A DNA stretch of 64,000 nucleotides from an uncultured SAR86 cluster bacterium (GTDB lineage Bacteria; Pseudomonadota; Gammaproteobacteria; Magnimaribacterales; D2472): NCBI GenBank assembly GCA_902591665.1, contig CACJBO010000001.1, positions 18,116 to 82,115 of the forward strand. Reading direction: 5' to 3'. The notes beneath the pieces were generated by a model that was given only the letters and a program-made list of their open reading frames with translations, was not told where the DNA came from and ran no database searches. Made by a program: the position numbers and the translations under genes. Positions 38,225-47,558 of the stretch are shown one piece after another; within the stretch, counting starts at the first letter, position 1, and each line of letters starts with the position of its first letter.

Positions 38225-39495
38225 TGAAAGTTTTAGTCATTGGCTCAGGTGGAAGAGAACATGCTCTAGCATGGAAGTCCTCTCAAGATGACGCAGTGAC
38301 CAAAGTTTTTGTTTGTCCGGGTAATGCTGGGACAGCGTTAGAGGAAAAGTTAGAAAATATTTCGTTAAATTTAAATAACTTTGAGGAAATAGCAGATTTT
38401 TGCAAGAACGAGAATATTGCTCTTGTAATTATTGGTCCTGAACAGCCACTTGTTATGGGCATGACTGATTTTCTTCAAGCTAAAGATATTAATACTTTTG
38501 GTCCCTCTGAAGCTGCTGCTCAACTTGAAGGCTCAAAAACTTTTTCAAAAGATTTCTTTGTAAAGTACGGAATACCAACAGCAGGCTATGCAGCTTTTGA
38601 TTCTTTTGATGAAGCACTTATGCACCTTGATAAAATTGAATTTCCAACTGTTGTTAAGGCTGATGGTCTAGCAGCCGGTAAAGGTGTGATTATTTGCAAA
38701 ACAAAGAATGAAGCCGTCAATGCTCTTGAAAGTATCTTTAAAGATCAAGCATTCGGAGAGGCTGGAAGTAGCGTTGTGATAGAAGATTTTTTAGAAGGAG
38801 AAGAAGCTAGCTTCATAGCTGTTGTAAGCAAGGATAAAATTATTCCTCTAGCAACAAGTCAAGATCATAAAGCTGTAGGTGAAGGTGATGTTGGGCTTAA
38901 TACGGGTGGTATGGGTGCATACTCACCAGCTCCAATAGTGGATGAAAACATTCATCAAAAAATTATTGACGAGGTTATGACCCCAACAATGCATGGTCTT
39001 ATTTCTGAAGGATCACCCTACTTGGGATTTCTATATGCAGGCTTGATGATTAAAGATGGTGAAATAAAAGTTTTAGAATTCAACTGTAGATTTGGAGATC
39101 CAGAAACTCAACCAATTCTATTAAGACTTAAATCAAGTTTGGTAGAACTTTGTTTGGCTGCTATAAATGATGAACTTGAATCTCATGAGATTGGATGGAC
39201 TGAAAAACATTCTTGTGGCGTCGTAATTGCATCACAAGGCTATCCTGAAAGTTATGAATCTAATAAATTAGTTTCACTTCCAAATAACTGTGGGGGTGAA
39301 ATAAAACTATTTCATGCTGGAACTAAACTTTCCAGTAATAATGAAGTTTTGACCTCTGGGGGCAGAGTTTTCTGTGCAACAGCTCTAGGCGATAACTTGA
39401 AGGAGGCACAAGCTAAAGCATATAATCTCGTTGAACAAGTATCCTTTGAGGGTGCTTTTTACAGAAGAGATATTGGTTTTAAAGGAATTAAATGA
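38224..39495 (+). CDS. purD: Phosphoribosylamine-glycine ligase
   Basis: PurD joins 5-phosphoribosylamine and glycine with ATP, giving GAR in de novo purine synthesis. The 423-aa ATP-grasp enzyme has VLVIGSGGREHALAWK at the start, FVKYGIPTAGYA, VVKADGLAAGKGV, and the metal- and substrate-binding region GDVGLNTGGMGAYSPAP, then EFNCRFGDPETQ. It starts inside the purH stop (TGATG) and overlaps coq7 by 4 bases, so purH, purD and coq7 are likely translated from one message. Confidence 0.98.
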   Translation: MKVLVIGSGGREHALAWKSSQDDAVTKVFVCPGNAGTALEEKLENISLNLNNFEEIADFCKNENIALVIIGPEQPLVMGMTDFLQAKDINTFGPSEAAAQLEGSKTFSKDFFVKYGIPTAGYAAFDSFDEALMHLDKIEFPTVVKADGLAAGKGVIICKTKNEAVNALESIFKDQAFGEAGSSVVIEDFLEGEEASFIAVVSKDKIIPLATSQDHKAVGEGDVGLNTGGMGAYSPAPIVDENIHQKIIDEVMTPTMHGLISEGSPYLGFLYAGLMIKDGEIKVLEFNCRFGDPETQPILLRLKSSLVELCLAAINDELESHEIGWTEKHSCGVVIASQGYPESYESNKLVSLPNNCGGEIKLFHAGTKLSSNNEVLTSGGRVFCATALGDNLKEAQAKAYNLVEQVSFEGAFYRRDIGFKGIK

Positions 39496-40127
39496 GCATA
39501 ATAAATAACATTGTTAATGAATTTGATATTGCCTTAAAAACATTATCCAACAAAAAATCAGGCACTGGACGAGCTTATCCTGCGGATTCGATTCAAGATA
39601 ATACCGAGAGCCTTTCCCAAAAAGAAAAAGATTTATCAATACAAATGATGAGGGTGAACCTTGCTGGAGAGGTAGCTGCACAAGCTTTATACAGAGGACA
39701 AGCACTTGTTTGCAAAGATCAAAAGATAAAAGAGCATTTAATTGAGGCTGGAGAGGAAGAAACAGATCATCTGGTGTGGTGTAAAAAAAGATTGGATGAA
39801 CTTGATGGCAAAGAATCAATATTTAACCCATTGTGGTATGCAGGTTCTTTTGCAATAGGTGCAATTTTTGGAAGATATGGAGAAAAAGTTAGTCTGGGTT
39901 TTGTTGAAGAAACTGAAAAGCAAGTAGTGGTACATTTGGACAAACATCTCAATAAAATATCTTCAAAAGACAAAGAAACAATTGAAATTCTTCAAACCAT
40001 GAGAGCTGATGAAGATGCTCATGCCCAACAAGCTGTTGAGAACGGTGGAGAAGAATTAGAGATACCTACAAAAAAGATTATGAAATATACCGCCAAGGTA
40101 ATGACATCAACAAGCGCACACATCTAG
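39492..40127 (+). CDS. coq7: Demethoxyubiquinone hydroxylase (COQ7-type)
   Basis: This 211-aa ferritin-like di-iron monooxygenase adds the C6 hydroxyl in ubiquinone synthesis. The first helix pair has MMRVNLAGEVAAQALYRGQA with Glu ligands, then EAGEEETDHLVWCKKRLDEL (ExxxH), and the second half has GFVEETEKQVVVHL and MRADEDAHAQQAVENGG. These give the EExxH-type iron ligands. Gammaproteobacteria use either this or the flavin enzyme UbiF, and the COQ7 form fits an obligate aerobe. It overlaps purD by 4 bases. Confidence 0.94.
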   Translation: MSIINNIVNEFDIALKTLSNKKSGTGRAYPADSIQDNTESLSQKEKDLSIQMMRVNLAGEVAAQALYRGQALVCKDQKIKEHLIEAGEEETDHLVWCKKRLDELDGKESIFNPLWYAGSFAIGAIFGRYGEKVSLGFVEETEKQVVVHLDKHLNKISSKDKETIEILQTMRADEDAHAQQAVENGGEELEIPTKKIMKYTAKVMTSTSAHI

Positions 40128-40132
40128 CTCAA

Positions 40133-40864
40133 ATGAAAAATATAGTTTTGCCTTTATTATTAATAACAGCAAATATCTATTCACAACCCATAGTAAACAT
40201 AGAAAATCTAAGATATTCTGGCGAAATTGGAGTATTTAAATCAGCCGGCATTTCATTTAATGGCTCAAGAGGCAATGAAGATAGAGATGATTACAGCCTA
40301 AATTTTACCTATGTTAACAACAACGAAATAGTTGAGTCTCTATTTACAGCAAGTAAATCTGAAAGAACAAAAGATGACATAATTGAAGATGAATCATCAT
40401 TTTTTCATGGAAGGTTGTTATTTAAATCAGAAAAAAATAATAATTTAGAAACTTATATTCAATCAAGCAGGAATCCTTTTCAATCATATAAAGAAAGAAA
40501 TTTAGTTGGTTTAGGGTATAGGTTCAGCATCAGCAAAGATCAAAAAATTGGTCTTAGTATTATGCATGAAGATGAACAAAGCCTTGGCGGAACTACTAAA
40601 CAAGTTGAAAGATTAAATCTGTATTTCAGCAGAGTTTTTGCACTTGAAGGAAAGAACTCACTTTCAGCATCTTTCTTTTATCAGCCATCAATTAAAGATA
40701 TAGATTCAGATTACAAAGCATCTGGTTTGATGACGCTAAATCTACCTATATCTGAAAACTTTTCTCTTGATGTTCAATTATCATCTTCTGTTGATAATGA
40801 CCCTCCTGATTTATCAAAAAAATCTAATCACTCATTCTCAACAAATTTTAGATACAAATTTTAA
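40133..40864 (+). CDS. DUF481-like outer-membrane beta-barrel protein
   Basis: This 243-aa protein has a signal peptide (MKNIVLPLLLITANIYS) and alternating short amphipathic strands throughout, such as YSGEIGVFKSAGISFNGSRG and ENFSLDVQLSSSV. It ends in FSTNFRYKF with terminal Phe, the outer-membrane assembly signal. The pattern resembles DUF481 (YdiY-like) barrels of unknown function. It starts 5 bases after coq7 and so may be cotranscribed, though no functional link is apparent. It converges on the helicase with a 3-base gap. Confidence 0.65.
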   Translation: MKNIVLPLLLITANIYSQPIVNIENLRYSGEIGVFKSAGISFNGSRGNEDRDDYSLNFTYVNNNEIVESLFTASKSERTKDDIIEDESSFFHGRLLFKSEKNNNLETYIQSSRNPFQSYKERNLVGLGYRFSISKDQKIGLSIMHEDEQSLGGTTKQVERLNLYFSRVFALEGKNSLSASFFYQPSIKDIDSDYKASGLMTLNLPISENFSLDVQLSSSVDNDPPDLSKKSNHSFSTNFRYKF

Positions 40865-40867
40865 TTA

Positions 40868-42037
40868 TTACGAGTTCATTTTTTGCCACTTAATTGGCAC
40901 GCCCTCAAGTTTATATCTATTAGATTCTTCTCTTAATTTTTCAAACTCTGTTTTTGAAGAATATACAGTAACTATTAATGCGTTTTGCTTGTTGGCTGTT
41001 ATTCTCAGCACCCTGCCCATTCTTTGGATTCTTTGTCTTTTAGATGATGAAGCGCTAAGTATCATTGCTCCATCTGCTTCTGGCATATCAAACCCTTCAT
41101 CAAGAGCTGTACAGCTAACCAGAACATTTAAATTTCCATTTTTAAAATTATTTAAATTTTCTTCCCTCTCGGCATTGTCCAAATCAGTATTATAAATCGC
41201 TGATTTATATCCTTTGGTATTAATAATTTTATTGAACTCTTTTGCTTGTTTTTTATTCTCGGTGAACACAATCCAACTATCTCTCTTATGTTTTTGTAGT
41301 AACTCAATTCCAAAGGGGATTCTATTTTTAGAATTTTTTACCATTCTGGCTCTATTAAAAATTAACATTTTTAATGGGTAGTCATTCATATCATTTCCAC
41401 CAATTGTGGCTGCTCTTCTTTGAATGCTTTTTGTGAACTTTTTATATTTTTCCTCTTCATCAGGAGTCATAGCTGCGTAGGCATATAAAAGCTTGAAGTT
41501 AACTATCACCTCATCTTCTCTTGCATCTATATAGTCATAATCAAAGATAATGTCTCCAAGTATCTTTCTAATAATGATATAAAAATTATCGTCATAATCT
41601 CTTTCGGGAGTTGCTGAAAGGCCTAAAGTTGCATGCCAACTATTGGAAAGAACTTCTCCCCTTTTTTCAGTGCCGATTTTGTGACACTCATCAACAATAA
41701 GAAGAGTTTTTGCTGCATCAAATTGTTCAATAATATTTTTTACAGAATCAATGGTGGATATATTTATTCTTGAGAGATGTTCTAAATGTTCTCCACCTCC
41801 GTTTAAAGCAATGTCTTTTTCATTAAAATCTTTTTGTAATCCTTCATACCATTGATCTAATAGCGCTATGGATGGAACGACAATAAAAATTGAATGGTCT
41901 TTGTTTTCTTCTAGATACTTAGCTAGGCAATGAATGGCAAAAACTGTTTTACCACCTCCCGTAACTACTTTAACAATACCTCTTTTTTTTGCCCACCATA
42001 AGGGAAATGCTTTTGCTTGCCACTCTCTTAGCTTCAA
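40868..42037 (-). CDS. DEAD/DEAH-family superfamily II helicase (XPB/SSL2-like)
   Basis: This 389-aa SF2 helicase has Walker A at VVTGGGKTVFA (residues about 24-34), the Walker B variant LLIVDECHKIG, motif III LGLSATPERD, and the C-terminal RecA lobe with IVFTENKKQA, VSCTALDEGFDMPEADG and arginine-finger motif VI RQRIQRMGRVLR. The layout is like compact XPB/SSL2-type helicases without extra domains. Its substrate (DNA or RNA) is unknown. It overlaps trpC by 4 bases at the end of the trp run, which may be only a position effect. Confidence 0.87.
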   Translation of the reverse strand: MKLREWQAKAFPLWWAKKRGIVKVVTGGGKTVFAIHCLAKYLEENKDHSIFIVVPSIALLDQWYEGLQKDFNEKDIALNGGGEHLEHLSRINISTIDSVKNIIEQFDAAKTLLIVDECHKIGTEKRGEVLSNSWHATLGLSATPERDYDDNFYIIIRKILGDIIFDYDYIDAREDEVIVNFKLLYAYAAMTPDEEEKYKKFTKSIQRRAATIGGNDMNDYPLKMLIFNRARMVKNSKNRIPFGIELLQKHKRDSWIVFTENKKQAKEFNKIINTKGYKSAIYNTDLDNAEREENLNNFKNGNLNVLVSCTALDEGFDMPEADGAMILSASSSKRQRIQRMGRVLRITANKQNALIVTVYSSKTEFEKLREESNRYKLEGVPIKWQKMNS

Positions 42038-42783
42038 GCAAAATCTCCTCTCATCAGGCTCTCGCCAATAAGAAATACGTGAATGTTATTTTCTTTGAGT
42101 AAATCAATATCGGATTGATTTTTAATTCCAGACTCAGCAACAAAAATATTATCTGTTTGAAATTCTTCCCTAAGATTAATGGAATTATTTAGATCAACCT
42201 CAAAGGTTTTAAGATTTCTATTATTTACTCCAATAATGGCATTCTTGTATGCCTGAACTCTTTTTAACTCATCTAAATCATGCACTTCAATTAAGTAATC
42301 TAGCTCCAATTCTTCTGCTAAATTAACAAAATCTTTTATTTGAACATCATCAAGAACACTTGCTATGAGAAGAATACAATCGGCGCCTATTAATTTAGCT
42401 TCATAAATTTGATACTCATCTACAGTAAAGTCTTTTCTCAGTATTGGCAGATTGGTTATCTTTTTTACTTCCTTAAGGTATTCAACACTTCCTTGAAAGT
42501 AGTCTTCTTCGGTAAGAATTGAAAGCGCTGAAGCACCAAAGGACTCATATTCTTTTGCTTTTTTAACTGGATCAAAATTGGTGTCTATTATGCCTGCACT
42601 GGGCGAAGCTTTTTTAATCTCTGCAATGATAGCTTGGTCTTTGCCAATTAAATTATTCTTAAAATTTGCTTTAGGAAGCTGTGTTTTTTTTAGTTGATTC
42701 AAAATATTTTCAACAGGTAAGTCTATCTTTTTTTGAACTAATTTCGTCTTAGTGTTATCTACAATTTCATCAAGAATAGTCAT
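42034..42783 (-). CDS. trpC: Indole-3-glycerol phosphate synthase
   Basis: TrpC closes the indole ring from CdRP in tryptophan synthesis. The 249-aa TIM-barrel protein has IAEIKKASPSAGIIDTNFDP, LSILTEEDYFQGSVEYL, LPILRKDFTVDEYQIYEA, IGVNNRNLKTFEVDL and VAESGIKNQSDI, which contain the catalytic Lys and Glu residues. It is a stand-alone enzyme, not fused to TrpF as in E. coli. It overlaps trpD by one base and the helicase by four. Confidence 0.97.
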   Translation of the reverse strand: MTILDEIVDNTKTKLVQKKIDLPVENILNQLKKTQLPKANFKNNLIGKDQAIIAEIKKASPSAGIIDTNFDPVKKAKEYESFGASALSILTEEDYFQGSVEYLKEVKKITNLPILRKDFTVDEYQIYEAKLIGADCILLIASVLDDVQIKDFVNLAEELELDYLIEVHDLDELKRVQAYKNAIIGVNNRNLKTFEVDLNNSINLREEFQTDNIFVAESGIKNQSDIDLLKENNIHVFLIGESLMRGDFA

Positions 42784-43793
42784 TAGATATTTGAAACCCT
42801 TACATAGGCTGCTAATTTGTCAGCAGCTTTTCCATTATTCATTAAATCAAATGATAGCTCTACTCCCTCACTTATTGAGTCTACCTTTCTGGCAATATAA
42901 AGCGCTGCACCTGAATTGAGAGCAATCATATCTTGAACTGCAGATTTTTCTCCAGCAAAAGCTTCTTGCACCATCCTCAAACTTTCTTCAGATGATTGAG
43001 CAGCAATATCCTCAAATGGAGCAGAAGCTATTCCAAAATCTTCAGGACATATTGCATATTCATTTATTTTAAAATCTTTATATTCGGATACATTCGTAGG
43101 GCCGGTTATGCTTATTTCATCCAAACCATCTTCCCCGTGAACTACCATGACATGCTCCATGTCTAAATTTTTTGCAACTCTTGAAAAGGTACTTAAAAGA
43201 CTATTGTCATAAACTCCAATTATTTGTCTTCTTGCCCCACAAGGATTGGTATGTGGTCCTAATAAATTAAAGATTGTTTTCTTGCCTATTCGTTGTCTTG
43301 CTGGCATTACGTATTTCATTGATTCATGGTGCAAGGGTGCAAAAAGAAAGATAAAGCCAACCTGATTAAACACATTGAGCAATTTATTTCTATCGTGAGT
43401 TATGTCTGCACCAGCTTCTGTTAGAAAGTCAGCGCTACCAGATTTACTAGAAATAGCTTTATTTCCATGTTTTGTTATCGATGCTCCACCAGCAGCAGCA
43501 ACAAAAGATGAAGCGGTTGAGCAATTAAAAGTATGGAGTCCGGTTCCTCCGGTACCACAGGTGTCTATATGAGTTCCATTCCCTATATCAAACTTAAGAG
43601 ATTTTTCTCTCATAACGGTAGCTGCGGCTGTTATTTCTGGCTCTTGAATCCCTTTTTCATTTAAGGCTAAAAGAAAACTTTCTATGTCATTATCTTCGAC
43701 TTCACCGCACATAATGTGATTTACAACATCCTGCATTTCTTGATTTGAAAGATCTTCCTTTCTACTTAATTTGTTAAGAATCTCCTTAATCAT
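42783..43793 (-). CDS. trpD: Anthranilate phosphoribosyltransferase
   Basis: TrpD attaches anthranilate to PRPP. The 336-aa protein has the PRPP and substrate motifs DTCGTGGTGLHTFNCST, KHGNKAISSKSGSADFL, HHESMKYVMPARQRIGKKT, FNLLGPHTNP and VVHGEDGLDEIS. It is the monofunctional type, with TrpG encoded separately upstream and a 4-base overlap. It is the third gene of the trpE-G-D-C series. Confidence 0.98.
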   Translation of the reverse strand: MIKEILNKLSRKEDLSNQEMQDVVNHIMCGEVEDNDIESFLLALNEKGIQEPEITAAATVMREKSLKFDIGNGTHIDTCGTGGTGLHTFNCSTASSFVAAAGGASITKHGNKAISSKSGSADFLTEAGADITHDRNKLLNVFNQVGFIFLFAPLHHESMKYVMPARQRIGKKTIFNLLGPHTNPCGARRQIIGVYDNSLLSTFSRVAKNLDMEHVMVVHGEDGLDEISITGPTNVSEYKDFKINEYAICPEDFGIASAPFEDIAAQSSEESLRMVQEAFAGEKSAVQDMIALNSGAALYIARKVDSISEGVELSFDLMNNGKAADKLAAYVRVSNI

Positions 43794-44353
43794 AACTCTA
43801 AAAAATTTTTAATAAGCTTCATGCCGTGCCCTGTTTCAATAGATTCAGGATGAAATTGAACTCCATAAATTGGTTTATCTTTATGTTCAATTGCCATAAT
43901 AACATCTGGGTTTTCTTCTAACACTGCAGTAATTTCAAGCTCGTTTGGCAGAGAATCCTTTTCTATTACAAGACTATGATAACGAACCACCGAATAAGGG
44001 CTATCTATGCCATTAAAAATACCTTCCTGACTGTGTGAAATTTTAGATAACTTTCCATGAATAATTTCTGGCGCTTTTATAATTTTGCCTCCGAAAGCAG
44101 CACCTATAGATTGATGTCCAAGACATACTCCAAGTATTGGAACTTTTGCTTCTTGAATTAACTTTACAGATATTCCCGCTTCATTTGGCGTACAGGGCCC
44201 TGGTGAAATTACTATTTTTTCTGGATTAAGGTCCTCAATTCCTTCTATTGAAATTTCATCATTTCTAACAACTAATACTTCCTTACCACATTCACCCACA
44301 TAGTGGACAAGGTTATATGTGAAACTATCATAATTATCTATTACTAATATCAT
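43790..44353 (-). CDS. trpG: Anthranilate synthase glutamine amidotransferase subunit
   Basis: This 187-aa class I amidotransferase supplies ammonia to TrpE. The motifs are VIDNYDSFTYNLVHYVGE, SPGPCTPNEAG, the nucleophile Cys in LGVCLGHQSIG, and His-Glu in GVQFHPESIETGHG. It overlaps trpE by 4 bases. It may also serve PabB as a shared subunit for folate synthesis, because no separate pabA appears in the window. Confidence 0.96.
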   Translation of the reverse strand: MILVIDNYDSFTYNLVHYVGECGKEVLVVRNDEISIEGIEDLNPEKIVISPGPCTPNEAGISVKLIQEAKVPILGVCLGHQSIGAAFGGKIIKAPEIIHGKLSKISHSQEGIFNGIDSPYSVVRYHSLVIEKDSLPNELEITAVLEENPDVIMAIEHKDKPIYGVQFHPESIETGHGMKLIKNFLEL

Positions 44354-45816
44354 GAGATCATTTCCAGCGCGTCTATAAAGGCTTTAGATTTTTGAATACA
44401 TTCCAACCATTCATTTTCTGGGACTGAGTCAGCAACTATTCCAGCGCCAGCACCTACATGAATTTTGTTATCTTTTATAACAGCAGTTCTTATGGCAATT
44501 GCTGTATCTATATTCCCATTCCAAGAAATATATCCTATAGCACCACCGTATATACCTCTTGAACTGGGTTCTAATTCATTGATTATCTCCATAGCTCTAA
44601 TTTTTGGCGCACCAGATAATGTCCCCGCTGGCAATGAAGCTTTTAGCGCGTCAAGATAATCGAGATCCTTCGAAAGAGTGCCTTCTACATTTGAGACTAT
44701 ATGCATGACATGAGAATATTTTTCAATAACCATTTTATCTGTCACTTTTACTGAGCCTATTTCTGAAACTCTACCAACATCATTTCTTCCTAAATCAATG
44801 AGCATCAGATGCTCAGCCAACTCTTTTGGATCATTTAACAAGTCTTCTTCATTTTGTTTATCTTCTTCTAAGTCCTTACCCCTCTTTCTTGTTCCAGCAA
44901 TTGGCCTTAGAGTCAATTTAGTGTCTTCAAGTCTCACCAAAATCTCAGGTGAAGATCCCACTACTTGGCACTCTTCAAGGTCTAGGTAATACATATAGGG
45001 AGAAGGATTAAGCTTTCTTATGGCTCTATATAAATGAAAAGGATCTAAATCAAACTTAGAGTAAAAATCCTGAGCAAGGACAACCTGAAATACATCACCT
45101 TCTTTAATATAGTTTTTTATTGTATTTACAGTATCTAGGTATTCTTCTTTTTTAAAATTTGATTCAAAATGCATAGAGCCTTTTGGTTCTTTAAATTTTA
45201 ATTCTTCTAAATTAGAACTAGATGAAAAGTATGCCTTCATTTCATTTATTCGTTCTTGAACAACATCATATGAATGTTTGGCTGGGTCAGCATTAAAAAT
45301 AACTTGAGCAGAATTATTAAAATTGTCGTATACAACTAATTGCTCTGCTTTAACTAAAAAAATTTCAGGCATATGTTTCTTAAATTTAGATCCCTTAGAT
45401 GAAAGATCTGAAATTCTTTTTTCAGCATATCGTGCACTTTCATATGCAAAAAAACCTACGAACCCGCCATGAAATCTTGGTAAACCAGTCATGTTAGGTG
45501 ATTTAAAACTTGATGTAATTTTCTGTATCTCGCCTAATGGGTCATCTGAAGTGATAGAAGTTACCTTGTTACTTTTCTTTAATTCAACAACATTTCCAGT
45601 AACCTTAATGGTATCTGAGCAATTAAACCCAATGATTGAGTACTGTGACCACCTATCTCCACCTTCAACAGACTCAAGTAAAAATGTATTATTCTTTTTT
45701 GATACCTGAGAATATAAAGTTAAGGGTGTTTGATTTTCAATCGGCAAGCTCTCAACAACAGGAATAATATTAAATCCTGAATCAATGTGTGCTTGAAACT
45801 CTTCCTTACTTAGCAT
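44350..45816 (-). CDS. trpE: Anthranilate synthase component I
   Basis: TrpE converts chorismate to anthranilate. The 488-aa protein has the N-terminal feedback domain with LLESVEGGDRWSQYSIIG (the Ser of LLES is the tryptophan-binding site), and the chorismate-binding core with GDVFQVVLAQDF, SPEILVRLEDTKLTLRPIAG and TRKRGKDLEEDKQNEEDLL. The late LPAGTLSGAPKIRAMEII and GAGAGIVADSVPENEW are also present. Feedback inhibition by tryptophan is therefore likely. It overlaps the DUF192 gene by 11 bases. No trp leader peptide or attenuator precedes it. Confidence 0.97.
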   Translation of the reverse strand: MLSKEEFQAHIDSGFNIIPVVESLPIENQTPLTLYSQVSKKNNTFLLESVEGGDRWSQYSIIGFNCSDTIKVTGNVVELKKSNKVTSITSDDPLGEIQKITSSFKSPNMTGLPRFHGGFVGFFAYESARYAEKRISDLSSKGSKFKKHMPEIFLVKAEQLVVYDNFNNSAQVIFNADPAKHSYDVVQERINEMKAYFSSSSNLEELKFKEPKGSMHFESNFKKEEYLDTVNTIKNYIKEGDVFQVVLAQDFYSKFDLDPFHLYRAIRKLNPSPYMYYLDLEECQVVGSSPEILVRLEDTKLTLRPIAGTRKRGKDLEEDKQNEEDLLNDPKELAEHLMLIDLGRNDVGRVSEIGSVKVTDKMVIEKYSHVMHIVSNVEGTLSKDLDYLDALKASLPAGTLSGAPKIRAMEIINELEPSSRGIYGGAIGYISWNGNIDTAIAIRTAVIKDNKIHVGAGAGIVADSVPENEWLECIQKSKAFIDALEMIS

Positions 45817-46255
45817 TTTGTATAACTGCGTTTATGTTAATAAAGTCGCCAACATGAAATCCATTTTTTTTAAACCAGCCTTTATTTACTTCTAATGCAT
45901 ATAAAACAGGCTTTTTAGAGCATACTGACTTCCTTGATAATGGCACCATATCATAAATACCTATTATTTCACCTGTATCTTCAATATAAGCAACACTTAA
46001 TGGTATTGATGTGTTCTTCATCCACATGCATTGAATTTTTTTTCTATCCCAAGCAAAAATCATACCGCTATCATAGGGAAGACTTTTCCTATACATTAAG
46101 CCAATTTTTCTATCTTCAGAATTGGAAACAATTTCTATTTGCGATAAATATTTTTCTAGAAAAATAAAACCTTTACTTTCAGCAGAAATATTTAAAGAAA
46201 TTAAAAAAGAAAGACTAAGTAATTTGAGCACGGAGCGTGCTAATGGTCTGCTCAT
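45806..46255 (-). CDS. DUF192 secreted protein
   Basis: This 149-aa protein has a signal-peptide-like N terminus ([16 protein letters not shown]) and the DUF192 core: [38 protein letters not shown] and [20 protein letters not shown]. The family function is unknown. The predicted start overlaps the end of rpe by 41 bases; no better in-frame ATG exists, though GTG 46231 would shorten the overlap to 17. It is probably translated by coupling with rpe and trpE. Confidence 0.82.
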   Translation of the reverse strand: MSRPLARSVLKLLSLSFLISLNISAESKGFIFLEKYLSQIEIVSNSEDRKIGLMYRKSLPYDSGMIFAWDRKKIQCMWMKNTSIPLSVAYIEDTGEIIGIYDMVPLSRKSVCSKKPVLYALEVNKGWFKKNGFHVGDFININAVIQNAK

Positions 46256-46883
46256 AATTATCAGTATTAAAGATAGCTGATCCGGCTACAAATGTATCAG
46301 CTCCAGCTTTTGCTGCAAGATTAATAGTATCGTTATTAATTCCGCCATCAACCTCAAGACGAATATCTTTACCTGTTTCATCTATCATTTTTCTAACTTT
46401 TTCTATTTTATCTAAAGAACTATGAATAAATGATTGGCCCCCGAATCCAGGATTGACACTCATTATTAAAACTAAATCTAGATCTTCGATTACGTTTTCT
46501 AATATATCCAAAGAAGATGCTGGATTAAAAACTAAGCCTGCTTTGCAATCTTGATCTTTTATTGCATGAATTGATCTATGAACATGCTTTGAAGCTTCGG
46601 GATGAAAACTAATCAGATCAGCTCCAGCTTTTATAAAACTTTGTGCTAATTCATCAACAGGATCGATCATTAAGTGAACGTCAATAAATTCTTTTACGCC
46701 AAAATCTCTTAAGGATTTACATACCATAGGTCCAATAGTTAAATTGGGCACATAATGATTATCCATAACATCAAAATGTATCCAATCTGCTCCAGCATTT
46801 AGAACATTTACAACTTCTTCACCTAGCGTTGCAAAATTAGCAGATAGAATTGATGGTGCAATAATATATTTACTTTCACTCAT
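46215..46883 (-). CDS. rpe: Ribulose-phosphate 3-epimerase
   Basis: Rpe interconverts ribulose-5-P and xylulose-5-P in the pentose phosphate pathway. The 222-aa TIM barrel has [17 protein letters not shown], the metal site [58 protein letters not shown] and [10 protein letters not shown]. The acid/base Asp residues and zinc-binding His pair are present. The rpe-trpE neighbourhood is shared with Pseudomonas, but the phosphatase gene gph that usually lies between them is missing. Confidence 0.98.
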   Translation of the reverse strand: MSESKYIIAPSILSANFATLGEEVVNVLNAGADWIHFDVMDNHYVPNLTIGPMVCKSLRDFGVKEFIDVHLMIDPVDELAQSFIKAGADLISFHPEASKHVHRSIHAIKDQDCKAGLVFNPASSLDILENVIEDLDLVLIMSVNPGFGGQSFIHSSLDKIEKVRKMIDETGKDIRLEVDGGINNDTINLAAKAGADTFVAGSAIFNTDNYEQTISTLRAQIT

Positions 46884-46886
46884 GGG

Positions 46887-47558
46887 TTAATTTTCGTCTT
46901 TATAGGTTTTATTAGCAAGCTCTAAACGATCAATAGTACCAGTATCTATCCAGGTAGAGTCTGAAAATTCTCCGGTGACTTTATTTTTTTTAACGTACTC
47001 AATAAGTATAGATTCCCATATATCAAATGGCGCATCTTCTATTTTTAATCCCTCAAATATTATTGGGTTGATAATAGATATGCCGCTCCATGTGCATTCA
47101 TTTAAATTATTGCTAATGGATACTTCATCAGCATTAAGTGAAAAATCTCCCTCAACATTGTGATCGGGATTCTCTACACCAACCAAATGAGCAATATCTA
47201 CATCCTGCTTTATATTCTTTAAATTGATTTGATGATAAATGTCGGCATTAATAAGCATAAAAGGATCTTTTCCAAGCAACCCAATAGCATTTAGAACTCC
47301 TCCTCCCGTTCCAAGAGGAATTTCTTCTTCAGAAAAACTAATATTTGCGTTTGGGAAAATCTCTAAAACGTGTTTTTTAATCATGCTTCCAAGATAGGAG
47401 ACATTAATGATAATGTCATTGAATCCCGCAGCTAATAAAGCATTTATATTTCTTTCGATCAGAGACTCATTGCCAATTTTTAATAATGGCTTTGGTAAAT
47501 TTTCTGTAAGTGGCATCATTCTTTTGCCATATCCTGCTGCGAGAATCATAACTTTCAT
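46887..47558 (-). CDS. murU: N-acetylmuramate-1-phosphate uridylyltransferase MurU
   Basis: This 223-aa nucleotidyltransferase makes UDP-MurNAc from MurNAc-1-P and UTP in the cell-wall recycling pathway. The nucleotide loop is MILAAGYGKRMMPLTENLPK with the signature Lys in PKPLLKIG; substrate motifs are EEIPLGTGGGVLNA and FMLINADIYH. It lies next to amgK with a 4-base overlap, which is the genetic signature of the AmgK-MurU pathway. Without this neighbour it could be read as a generic sugar-1-P nucleotidyltransferase. Confidence 0.9.
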   Translation of the reverse strand: MKVMILAAGYGKRMMPLTENLPKPLLKIGNESLIERNINALLAAGFNDIIINVSYLGSMIKKHVLEIFPNANISFSEEEIPLGTGGGVLNAIGLLGKDPFMLINADIYHQINLKNIKQDVDIAHLVGVENPDHNVEGDFSLNADEVSISNNLNECTWSGISIINPIIFEGLKIEDAPFDIWESILIEYVKKNKVTGEFSDSTWIDTGTIDRLELANKTYKDEN

